This document shows, in pieces, positions 8,220 to 16,289 of a stretch of DNA of 56,485 nucleotides. The translations under genes and the position numbers were made by a program. The stretch covers positions 1 to 56,485 of the forward strand of contig CAZQXD010000024.1 in assembly GCA_964597315.1 (NCBI GenBank). The letters are read 5' to 3'. Every line of letters begins with the position of its first letter. Positions within the stretch are counted from its first letter, which is position 1. The notes under the pieces are model-generated. The model was not told where the DNA came from. It was given only the letters and a program-made list of their open reading frames with translations, and did no database searches. The stretch is from CAZQXD01 sp964597315 (GTDB lineage: Bacteria > Pseudomonadota > Gammaproteobacteria > Competibacterales > Competibacteraceae).

Positions 8220-9275
8220 TCACATCCGCATTCGCGGATCGACGATATCCCGCAGGGCGTCCCCCAGCAGATTAAAGGCGATCACGGTGATGAAAATGGC
8301 CGCCCCTGGGGTGAGCAGCCACCAGAAATTGAGCATGAACACCTTCATATCGTTCTGAGCCTGGCTGAGCATCAGCCCCCAGGACGCTGAGGGTTCCTGG
8401 ATACCCAACCCCAGAAAGCTCAAGGCCGCCTCCCCCAGGATATAGGCCGGGATGCTCAGGGTGGCGGCCACCAGCAGATAGCTGGCCAGATTGGGCAGGA
8501 TATGGCGCAGCAGGATCTTGCCCGTGGACTGGCCCATGGCTTCGGCGGCCTGGACGAAAGTTCGGTTACGCAGGGACAGGGCCATGCCCCGAATCACCCG
8601 GGCGGTGGAAGCCCAGCCGATAAAGGCCAGGATGATAACGATCAATAGATACATCTGCCCGGACTCGAAATGGGGCGCCAGGGTGGCCCGCAAGGCCAAT
8701 AGCAGATACAGCCCTGGAATGGCCATCAGGAACTCCACGAAGCGCATGGCCAGAAAATCCGTCCGCCCCCCGAAATAGCCCGCCAGCCCCCCCACCAGAA
8801 AGCCCATGACCAAGGTGATGCTGATGCCCACCAGGCCGATGCTCAGGGAAATCTGGGCGCCGTACAACAGCCGGGAGAATACATCCCGACCGGTGCCGTC
8901 GCTGCCCAGCAGATACACCCGGGCGGTCGGGTCATCGGTATCGGGCAGGAACAGATGGGTGTCCATGGGAATCAGCCCCAGGAAATGATAGGGATAACCC
9001 TCGGCGAAGAAGGTCAGGGGAAAGCTCTTTCCCTCCACCGGCCGCCAGTCGGCGGCGGCCAGATCCCGGTTCTCGTAGACCCGCACCCGCACCCGGCCAT
9101 CCTCCCAAGTGAAGGCGGTGGGGGGGTGGAAGCCGTGGTCCAGGCTTTGGTCGGACACCTGATACGGGGCCAGGAACGGGGCCAGGGCGGCGGCCAGGTA
9201 CAGCAACACCAGCACCCCCAGGGCGAAGGCCCCCAGGGGCCGACGCAACAGTTCTCGGAAAATATGTCGGCTCAT
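8220..9275 (-). CDS. Peptide/nickel-type ABC transporter permease (DppC/OppC family)
   Basis: A 351-residue inner-membrane permease. The first membrane segment (about residues 15-37) is followed by a long periplasmic insert (about 40-120), as in YejE/OppC-like proteins. The transmembrane domain follows, with the family loop ARVIRGMALSLRNRTFVQAAEAMG and the EAA-type region ILLRHILPNLASYLLVAATLSIPAYILGEAALSF that docks on the ATPase. It overlaps the upstream permease by 4 bases. No ATPase gene follows: the next gene, 1 base away, is a convergent SDR. The energising subunit must come from elsewhere if the system works. Confidence 0.92.
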   Translation of the reverse strand: MSRHIFRELLRRPLGAFALGVLVLLYLAAALAPFLAPYQVSDQSLDHGFHPPTAFTWEDGRVRVRVYENRDLAAADWRPVEGKSFPLTFFAEGYPYHFLGLIPMDTHLFLPDTDDPTARVYLLGSDGTGRDVFSRLLYGAQISLSIGLVGISITLVMGFLVGGLAGYFGGRTDFLAMRFVEFLMAIPGLYLLLALRATLAPHFESGQMYLLIVIILAFIGWASTARVIRGMALSLRNRTFVQAAEAMGQSTGKILLRHILPNLASYLLVAATLSIPAYILGEAALSFLGLGIQEPSASWGLMLSQAQNDMKVFMLNFWWLLTPGAAIFITVIAFNLLGDALRDIVDPRMRM

Positions 9276-10246
9276 GGCCGGGACTCCAGACGGATACGGG
9301 GGTCGGACCAGGCCAGCAGTAAATCCGCCAGCAGATTGCCCACCATCAGCATGGTGGCCCCCATCAGCACTGCCGCCATGACCACGAACTGGTCTTGCTT
9401 GAGAAACGCCTCATAGACCAACTGCCCCAGCCCCGGATAGTTCATGATGTTCTCTACCAAGAGCGCCCCGGACAACAGCGAGGAAAAAGCGAAGCCAAAG
9501 GCGGTGATCAAGGGGTTGATGGCGTTACGCAGCACATGCTTGAACATCACCACCCCCTCGGGCAGGCCCTTGGCCCGGGCGGTGTCCACGAACTCGGCGC
9601 GCATATAGTCCAAAAAATTAGCCCGCATGATGCGCATCATCCCCGCCACCATGCTGGCGCCCAGCACCACCGTGGGCAGCACCAGATGCCAAGCGTAGTC
9701 CAGCACTTGCCCGGCGGGGCTTAGGAACTCATGGTCGATGGCGGTCAGCCCGCCGGTGGGGAACCAGCCGGTCTTGGCGGCGAAGAACACCGCCAGCAGG
9801 GCCAGAAAAAACTCCGGTATGGACAGGGCCGCATAGGCCAACAGGGCCGACAGCCGATCAAAAATAGAGTCCTTGTAGATGGCCGCCAGCACCCCCAGGG
9901 GAATGGCGATCCCCCAGCCGAACAGCAGGGAGGTGATGGACAGCACCAGGGTGGCCGGCACCCGCTGGGCCAGCAACTCCCCCACCGGCACTTTGTAGGT
10001 CCAGGAAAAGCCCAACTCGCCCTGGAAGATATTGCCCAGCCACAATCCATACTGCACATACCAGGGTTTGTCCAAGCCGAACTCCGTCTCCAGACGGTCT
10101 ATCAGTTCCTTGGACACTTCCCGGTCGGCCCGAGCCTCGCTGAGGAAATCCCCGGGGGCCAGATACATGAGCAGAAACACCAGCAGGGCGATACCCAGCA
10201 GCATGGGAATCAGGGTGAACAACCGGCGAACGATAAAGGCGATCAT
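9272..10246 (-). CDS. Peptide/nickel-type ABC transporter permease (DppB/OppB family)
   Basis: A 324-residue permease with about six membrane segments. It begins IAFIVRRLFTLIPMLLGIALLVF, the usual DppB N-terminus, followed by the periplasmic region with the family-typical LGLDKPWYVQYGLWLG. The EAA loop is ARAKGLPEGVVMFKHVLRNAINPLITAFG. The ATG at 10246 overlaps the stop of the binding-protein gene in an ATGA arrangement, so translation is coupled and this start is well supported. It pairs with the DppC-type permease downstream. Confidence 0.93.
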   Translation of the reverse strand: MIAFIVRRLFTLIPMLLGIALLVFLLMYLAPGDFLSEARADREVSKELIDRLETEFGLDKPWYVQYGLWLGNIFQGELGFSWTYKVPVGELLAQRVPATLVLSITSLLFGWGIAIPLGVLAAIYKDSIFDRLSALLAYAALSIPEFFLALLAVFFAAKTGWFPTGGLTAIDHEFLSPAGQVLDYAWHLVLPTVVLGASMVAGMMRIMRANFLDYMRAEFVDTARAKGLPEGVVMFKHVLRNAINPLITAFGFAFSSLLSGALLVENIMNYPGLGQLVYEAFLKQDQFVVMAAVLMGATMLMVGNLLADLLLAWSDPRIRLESRP

Positions 10247-12027
10247 GGGCGAGTGTCCTCGGCGGTCCACAGTTCCGGGATATTCCAGATGATGGGCCCC
10301 AGGGCCGGCACGCGGACGTTGCGCCAGCGGTTTTTGATACCGGCGTAGGCGTTGGGGGTGACCAGATACAGCAGGGGCAGATGTTCGGCGAAAATCTCCT
10401 GCATCTCGAAGATCAGCCGGATTCGCTCAGCCTCGTCCAGAGTGCGCTCCTGGGTGTCCAGAATGGCGTCTATCCGGGCCTCCCAGTCGGTGGCCGGTTT
10501 GGGCTGTTCTGGGTACCAGACGTGGAGCCGACCATCGCTGCGGTAGATGGCCTTGCCCCCGGAGGGGTCGCCGCCGCCAGTGAAGCCCAGGATGGCGGCG
10601 TCGTAGTCGAAGGTATCGCCGGTTTTCTTGATGAGGGTGCCGAAGTCCAGATAGCTGAGGGTCACCTTGATGCCCAGGTCTTTCATGTTCTCCTGAAAGG
10701 TGGTGACGATCTCGGTGGTGCGCTGGCTACCCTGATTGGCCAGCAGTTCGAAGGCTACCGGCCTGCCCCCTTGGTCCTCCAGAGTCCCGTCGGGGCGGCG
10801 GCGAAAGCCGGCTGCGGTCAGCAGTTCCCGGGCTTTGGGGGGATCGTAGGCGTAGTGGCGCACCTGGGGATTATGCCACTTGCCGTTGGCCGGGCTAATG
10901 ATAGAGTCCAGGGGCTGGGCGCGACCGAAGAACACCGCCCGCACCAAGCCCGGGCGGTTCAGACCGTGGAGCAGGGCCTGGCGAAACCGCCGGTCCTGGA
11001 ACCAGGCCAGTTTGTGGGGCGCCAGGTAGGGTCGGCCCTGGGGGTCGGCGCCGGGATGCTGGTTAAACCAGATAAAGGAAATGCCGGAGGCCGGACCCCG
11101 GTCGTGGATGGTGAAATCGTAGGTGTTGGCAGCCTCGCCCACCCAGGCGATATCGCTGACCGAAATATCCGCAGCGTCGGTCTGGCCGGTGGCGAACAGC
11201 ACGGTTTCGGTGTTGGGACTGGGTACGAACTTGGTAATGAAAAAGTCCACATAGGGCAGCCGCTGGCCCTGGCGGTCGGCCTTCCAGTAATGGGGGTTGG
11301 GACTCATCACCATGCGCTCCCCGGCCCGATAGGACCACAACCGGAACGGCCCGGCGCCGACGATGGCGCCGGGGTCGTCGATGGCGGTCTGGCTGGTCCA
11401 TTGCTTTTGTAGGCTACCGTCTTGAAAAGACTCATACAACGTGTGGCGGGGCAGGATGCCGATAAAACCGATGTCGTTCAGAAACGGGGCATAAATGGCG
11501 GCGGTACTGAAGCGCACCGTATGGTCGTCGAGTTTTTCGTAGCCCAGCCGCTCCCCGGCGATGGTGTATTGCTGGGAATAGCGGTTGGGGTAGCGCTCGT
11601 CGAAAATGGCGTCGAAGGTAAAGATCACGTCATCGGCGGTAAAGGGCGCTCCGTCGCTCCAGCGCAAGCCCCGGCGCAGGTGAAACACATAGGTCCGGTT
11701 GTCCTCACCGATCTCCCAGGAGGCCGCCAGGGCCGGCACGGTTTTTTCGGCCACCGGGTCGTAGTCGGTGAGGGCGGCCAGTAGCAGGTTGATGGCCCGG
11801 GAGGAATAAGCGTCACTGCTGACCAGGGGGTTGAAAGTTTTGGGCTCCTGGGCGGCGGACTGGACGAACAGCCCCCCGTAACGGCCAGGCGGGGCCTCGG
11901 TGACGGCCACCCCCTCGGGCAGGGGGTGGTGGGGGCGCTCCGCCTGGGGGGGCGGGGAGCAGGCGGCCAGCCATAGGGTCGGAAACAGCAACAGGAACAG
12001 GGAATACGGACAGGGGGTTCTAGGCAT
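10243..12027 (-). CDS. Peptide ABC transporter substrate-binding lipoprotein (family 5)
   Basis: A 594-residue solute-binding protein. The start at 12027 gives a lipoprotein signal peptide ending in the lipobox LAAC, so the mature protein is anchored to a membrane by its N-terminal Cys. Family-5 signatures are ALAASWEIGEDNRTYVFHLRRG and RWSDGAPFTADDVIFTF, near mature residue 100. The size (about 575 mature residues) is at the long end, like YejA-type proteins. It leads a three-gene operon with the two permeases. The ligand is probably a peptide but is not determined by the sequence. The open frame extends to 12099 without coding sense. Confidence 0.92.
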   Translation of the reverse strand: MPRTPCPYSLFLLLFPTLWLAACSPPPQAERPHHPLPEGVAVTEAPPGRYGGLFVQSAAQEPKTFNPLVSSDAYSSRAINLLLAALTDYDPVAEKTVPALAASWEIGEDNRTYVFHLRRGLRWSDGAPFTADDVIFTFDAIFDERYPNRYSQQYTIAGERLGYEKLDDHTVRFSTAAIYAPFLNDIGFIGILPRHTLYESFQDGSLQKQWTSQTAIDDPGAIVGAGPFRLWSYRAGERMVMSPNPHYWKADRQGQRLPYVDFFITKFVPSPNTETVLFATGQTDAADISVSDIAWVGEAANTYDFTIHDRGPASGISFIWFNQHPGADPQGRPYLAPHKLAWFQDRRFRQALLHGLNRPGLVRAVFFGRAQPLDSIISPANGKWHNPQVRHYAYDPPKARELLTAAGFRRRPDGTLEDQGGRPVAFELLANQGSQRTTEIVTTFQENMKDLGIKVTLSYLDFGTLIKKTGDTFDYDAAILGFTGGGDPSGGKAIYRSDGRLHVWYPEQPKPATDWEARIDAILDTQERTLDEAERIRLIFEMQEIFAEHLPLLYLVTPNAYAGIKNRWRNVRVPALGPIIWNIPELWTAEDTRP

Positions 12028-12095
12028 CAGGGTAGCTAAAGTGGGCCAATAGAGGTTAGGAAAGCTTAGCCGTCGGCGGTTCCAGGTCCACCCCT

Positions 12096-12305
12096 TCATT
12101 CCGCCATGAACACTTGGCAGGGACCGCCGCGCAAATGGGCCTGCAGGGCGGCGAACAGATGACCAGCAATGATATTGTGGGGACCGCTGGCGCCAACCAA
12201 GGCGTATACCTTGCCTTCCACGTATTCATGGCGGACCTGGCCGCGCAGTTCGCCTTCCAGATAATCCGCCACCGGCACCGGCAAAGCGCGCGCTGGTTCA
12301 ACCAT
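12096..12305 (-). pseudogene. Truncated Uma2-type restriction-endonuclease-fold gene
   Basis: A 69-codon frame begins MVEPARALPVPVADYLEGEL and continues RHEYVEGKVYALVGASGPHN, the typical N-terminus of Uma2 (DUF820) proteins, which belong to the PD-(D/E)xK nuclease superfamily. Family members are about 180-200 residues. This one stops after VFMAE, where others continue into the catalytic core, and nothing further is found in the other frames. It is therefore a 5' remnant. It lies between fadJ and the peptide-binding protein on the same strand. Uma2 genes are often multicopy and mobile-like in some Gammaproteobacteria and Cyanobacteria. Confidence 0.75.
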
Positions 12306-12350
12306 GGACCCTCTCCCGCTGCTCAGCCCAGCGTCGAGTATACCTCTACC

Positions 12351-14528
12351 TCAATCCCTGCTTTCGCCAGGCTGGATCGGCCGGTCACCATGGAACGTCC
12401 CGCCCTCCCTGGCCAGTTCCCGCAGCAGCGGCGCCGGTGCGAAGCGCTCCCCGAAACGCTGCCGGTAGCCCTCCAGCTTGTCCAGCACCGCCTTGGCTCC
12501 GCGCCGGTCCACATAGCGGAACGGCCCGCCCAAAAACGGCGGAAAGCCCAGCCCGAACACCGCCCCTATATCCCCGTCCCGGGCCGAACGCAAAATGCCC
12601 TCGCCGAAGCAGCGTAGGGCTTCATTGATCATTTGCAGGGCGCAGCGTTCGGCCATCTCCCGGGGCGGCAGGCGCTTGCCCGGCTCCACCTCCATCGCTC
12701 CGTAGACGCTGTGATCCACTTCTTTGTCGGTTTTTTTGCCGTCCTGGTAGAGATAAAAACCCCGCCGATTCTTGCGCCCGAAGCGTTCATCGGCCTGGAG
12801 CTTGCTCATCACCGGTGGCGGCGCCAGGCGCGCCCCGAAGGCGTCGCCCAGGGTATGGGCCACCTTGGCGGCCACGTCCAGGCCCACTTCGTCCAGGAGG
12901 GTGATGGGACCCACCGGAAAGCCGAAATCCTTGAGCGCCCGGTCGATATCCTGCACCGGCGCCCCCTCCGTCAGCAGCCAGGCGGCTTCGTTGATATAGG
13001 GCGCCACAATCCGCGAGGTATAAAACCCCGGGCTGTCCTTGACCACGATCACCGTCTTGCCCTGGGCCTTGCCCAGTTGAACGCAAGTGGCGGTCACCCA
13101 GTCGGCGGTGCGAGGGGTGACGATGATCTCCAGCAGGGGCATTTTCTCCACCGGGGAGAAATAATGCATGCCAAGCACCGTCTCCGGGTGGCGGCTGGCC
13201 TCGGCGATTTTGGCGATGGGCAGGGCGGAGGTGTTGGAGGCGAAAATCACCTCATCGGGACCGGCGTCCTCCACCTCCCGGACCATGCGTTGTTTCAGGT
13301 CCAGGTCCTCGAATACCGCCTCGATCACCAGCTCCAAGTCCCCGAAGCCGCTGTAGTCCACGGCGCCGGTCAGGCGGGCGGCGGTATGGACCCGCTCCAG
13401 ATCGGTCATCCGCTTGCGGGCCAGCCGCTGGTTCAGATCCCGGTGGACATAGGCCAGCCCATGGCTCACACCCGAGTCGTCCTTATCCTTGAGGCGCACC
13501 GGGGTACGGGCCTTGAGTACGGTCACCAGGCTGATCCCGGCCCCCATCAACCCGCCCCCCAGCACCCCCACCCGGCGCGGCCGCCGGGGCTGGACGGACG
13601 GATCGTCCACCCCGGGGTCTTTTTTCAGGGCGGTGTTGGCGAAGAACAAATAGATCAACTCCCGGGCCTGGGGGCTGACCACCAGTTCCCCAAAGGCCCG
13701 GGCCTCGGCTTCCAGGCCGGCTTTCATGCCCTGCTCCAGACCCAACCGCGTCACCTCAAGGATTTTCTCGGGGGCCGGGTAGTTGCCCCGAGTTTTGGCC
13801 AAGGCGCGCTCCCGGGCCTGATCGAACACCAGCCGCCGCCCCACAGGGTTGCCGGCTAGGGCGAAGTGCCGGGCCTTATCCAGCCAGGACCGCTGGGGCG
13901 GCTTGCCCCGGGTCCGGGCCAGGGCGTTGCGAATGGCCGCCTCCAGCAGATTGGGCAGGGGGACTACTTCGTCCACCAGGCCGATTTTTTTGGCTCGGCG
14001 GGCGTCCAGTTGCTTGCCGGTGAGCAGCATATCCAGAGCCTGCTCGATCCCCACCAGTCGGGGCAGGCGCTGGGTGCCGCCGCCTGCGGGTAGCAGGCCC
14101 AGTTGGACCTCCGGCAGCCCCAGCCGGGTTTTGGGGTCGTCCGTGGCCACCCGGACGTCGAAGGCCAGTGCCAGCTCCAGGCCGCCCCCAAGACAGGGAC
14201 CGTGGATGGCCGCCACCGTAGGCACGTTCAGGACTGCCAACCGAGACTGGATGCCCTGGGCCAGTTCCGCCAACGCCTGGGCCTCCTCGGCGGCGCCCAC
14301 GTTCTGGAGCATCTCCAGATTGGCCCCGGCGATAAAGCTGTCGGGCTTGCCGGAGGCGAAGACCAGGGCTTGCAGGTCGGACAGTCCCGCCAGTTCTCCA
14401 AGCACTTGGCCCAGTTCCGTATCCAGCTCCGCTTTCAAGGTGTTCATAGGCTCGTCCGGGTCGTCCATCCAGATGATGGCCACTCCCGGGGAGCGGGTCT
14501 CCAGGCGAAAGGTCTTGGCGTCGCTCAT
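12351..14528 (-). CDS. fadJ: Fatty acid oxidation complex subunit alpha FadJ (enoyl-CoA hydratase / 3-hydroxyacyl-CoA dehydrogenase)
   Basis: A 725-residue bifunctional beta-oxidation enzyme. The N-terminal crotonase half (1-300) has the oxyanion-hole motif SFIAGANLEML and the catalytic region AIHGPCLGGGLELALAFD with LPEVQLGLLPAGGGTQRLPR. The C-terminal half starts with the NAD-binding motif VGVLGGGLMGAGIS and has the catalytic MHYFSPVEKMPLLEI region and KDSPGFYTSRI. The ATG at 14528 overlaps the fadI stop (ATGA) and has a strong ribosome binding site (ggaggtgg). Because fadI is frameshifted, coupled translation may be impaired, but the strong binding site could allow independent initiation. 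FadJ itself looks intact. Confidence 0.95.
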   Translation of the reverse strand: MSDAKTFRLETRSPGVAIIWMDDPDEPMNTLKAELDTELGQVLGELAGLSDLQALVFASGKPDSFIAGANLEMLQNVGAAEEAQALAELAQGIQSRLAVLNVPTVAAIHGPCLGGGLELALAFDVRVATDDPKTRLGLPEVQLGLLPAGGGTQRLPRLVGIEQALDMLLTGKQLDARRAKKIGLVDEVVPLPNLLEAAIRNALARTRGKPPQRSWLDKARHFALAGNPVGRRLVFDQARERALAKTRGNYPAPEKILEVTRLGLEQGMKAGLEAEARAFGELVVSPQARELIYLFFANTALKKDPGVDDPSVQPRRPRRVGVLGGGLMGAGISLVTVLKARTPVRLKDKDDSGVSHGLAYVHRDLNQRLARKRMTDLERVHTAARLTGAVDYSGFGDLELVIEAVFEDLDLKQRMVREVEDAGPDEVIFASNTSALPIAKIAEASRHPETVLGMHYFSPVEKMPLLEIIVTPRTADWVTATCVQLGKAQGKTVIVVKDSPGFYTSRIVAPYINEAAWLLTEGAPVQDIDRALKDFGFPVGPITLLDEVGLDVAAKVAHTLGDAFGARLAPPPVMSKLQADERFGRKNRRGFYLYQDGKKTDKEVDHSVYGAMEVEPGKRLPPREMAERCALQMINEALRCFGEGILRSARDGDIGAVFGLGFPPFLGGPFRYVDRRGAKAVLDKLEGYRQRFGERFAPAPLLRELAREGGTFHGDRPIQPGESRD

Positions 14529-14922
14529 CCGTCCACCTCCACGATCATGGCCGCCCCCAGCCCTCCGGCGGCGCAGGCGGTGGCCAGACCCCGGCCACCG
14601 CCCCGGCTTTTGAGGTCGTGACACAGTTGCAGGATCTGCCGCGCCCCGGTGGCGGCGAAGGGATGGCCCAGGGCGATGGAGCCGCCGGAGACATTGAGCC
14701 GCTGGGGGTCAATCTCGCCGATGGCCCGGTCCCGCCCCAGGCGCTCCCGGGCAAAGCGCCCGGACCCGAACGCTTGCAGATTGGACAACACCTGGGCGGC
14801 GAAGGCTTCGTGCATATCAATTAGATCCAAATCCTTGAGGTCCATGCCAGCCCGATCCAGGGCCATGGGGGTGGCGAAGGCCGGGCCCATGAGCATCTGC
14901 CAGTTGGGGTCCAGGGCGGCGA

Positions 14923-15233
14923 AGGCGTGGCTGATCAGGGTGCCCAGCACCGGCAGACCCTCGGCCCGGGCTTGATCCTCAGCCATCAGGATCAGGGCGC
15001 TGGCCCCGTCCGTGAGTGGTGAGCTGTTGGCGGCGGTGACCGTGCCGTAGCGGCGGTCGAACACCGGTTTGAGCTTGGCGTAATCGACCAGGTTGGAGTC
15101 CTTGCGGGGCAGGTTGTCCTCGGTCAGCACCTGTTCGTCAGGGGGCAGATAGGCGCGCATCACCTGGGCGCCGAAAACCCCCTCGGCCCAGGCCCGGGCG
15201 GCCTTGCGGTGGCTTTGGTGGGCCAGTTCGTCC
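14923..15233. repeat. Copy A of the 311-bp tandem duplication inside fadI
   Basis: Identical by eye at every position to 15245-15555, offset 322 bp. It is followed by an 11-bp filler (15234-15244, ggggggcagat). The filler plus the next five bases reproduce a 15-base string found inside each copy (15141-15155 and 15463-15477). Confidence 0.97.
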
Positions 15234-15244
15234 GGGGGGCAGAT

Positions 15245-15555
15245 AGGCGTGGCTGATCAGGGTGCCCAGCACCGGCAGACCCTCGGCCCGGGCTTGATCC
15301 TCAGCCATCAGGATCAGGGCGCTGGCCCCGTCCGTGAGTGGTGAGCTGTTGGCGGCGGTGACCGTGCCGTAGCGGCGGTCGAACACCGGTTTGAGCTTGG
15401 CGTAATCGACCAGGTTGGAGTCCTTGCGGGGCAGGTTGTCCTCGGTCAGCACCTGTTCGTCAGGGGGCAGATAGGCGCGCATCACCTGGGCGCCGAAAAC
15501 CCCCTCGGCCCAGGCCCGGGCGGCCTTGCGGTGGCTTTGGTGGGCCAGTTCGTCC
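15245..15555. repeat. Copy B of the 311-bp tandem duplication inside fadI
   Basis: Second exact copy. It is in frame with the 5' part of fadI (read on the minus strand) and covers about residues 196-298 of the thiolase. No substitutions separate the copies, so the event is very recent or artificial. Confidence 0.97.
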
Positions 15556-16289
15556 TGGTCTTCCCGGGTGATGCCGTTCTCCCGGGCCATTTTCTCGGCG
15601 GCCTCGCCCATGGTGTAGTCCGACGACGGTTCTTTGAGGGCCGGTGGCACCGGCACGATGTCTTTGGTCCCTAACCCCTTGAAGGCCGCCAGCCGCTGCC
15701 CCAGGGAGCGGGCTTTGCTGGCCTTGACGATGGCCGAGCCTAGGGGCTTGGAAACCAGGATCGGCACATCGCTGGCGCTTTCGGCGCCCCCGGCCAGGCC
15801 GCAGCGGAGTTCCCCGGCGCCGATGGCCAGGGCCAGATCCACCGTGGTCTGGTAGCTGGTGGCGCAGGCCCGGGATATGCTGTAGGCGTCCACGGCGGGA
15901 CCCAGGCCGGAACCCAGTACGACCTCTCGGGCGATATTCGGGACCAGGGGCGAGGGGATCACCTGCCCATAGACCAGCCGCTGGATGCGTGGTCCCAGAC
16001 CACTGCGGGCCAGCAGCTCGGTCACCACCAGTCGGCCTAAATCCACAGCGCTGAGTTTGGCGTAGGCCGTGCCTTGTTTGGCGAAGGGGGTACGCAGGCC
16101 GGCCACCACCGCTACCCGGGGTCCACTGCCGTTGTTCATGGGCGCCTCCCTATGGGCGTTGTCATGGAGATAAGTGTAGACCGGCGCCGACCCTTGCCGC
16201 GCCCCGGTCCGCAGGTTTCGCCGCCGCCTGGGCCAGACCCCGGACGGTCCCCCTCGCGCCAGGGTTATTCGCCACCGATCCAGACACGC

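Larger units (their letters stand above)
14525..16139 (-). pseudogene. fadI: 3-ketoacyl-CoA thiolase gene disrupted by an internal tandem duplication
   Basis: The gene starts at 16139 after a ggaggcg ribosome binding site and reads as a thiolase, with the nucleophile Cys in ISRACATSYQT near residue 90. At about codon 298 a 322-bp insertion breaks the frame: a 311-bp exact copy of the preceding segment plus 11 bp of filler. Translation then runs into unrelated residues and stops at 15138. The frame with the remaining C-terminus resumes at 15163 and holds the catalytic HEAFAAQ and the second active-site Cys in ATACAAGGLGAAM. Removing 322 bp restores a 1293-bp frame of 430 residues, the normal FadI length. 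Neither fragment carries the whole active site. This is a recent mutation or an assembly artefact. Confidence 0.9.

Noticed and set aside
10381..11412. A 343-codon plus-strand open frame over the peptide-binding protein
   Set aside because: Antisense of a recognised family-5 binding protein; composition is that of a shadow frame.
12633..13859. A 408-codon plus-strand open frame over fadJ
   Set aside because: It is antisense to a well-conserved FadJ, with Pro/His/Gln-rich low-complexity residues and no ribosome binding site.
15138..15244. A possible novel C-terminal extension on the first thiolase fragment
   Set aside because: The residues after the junction are the out-of-frame reading of the duplicated segment, not a domain.
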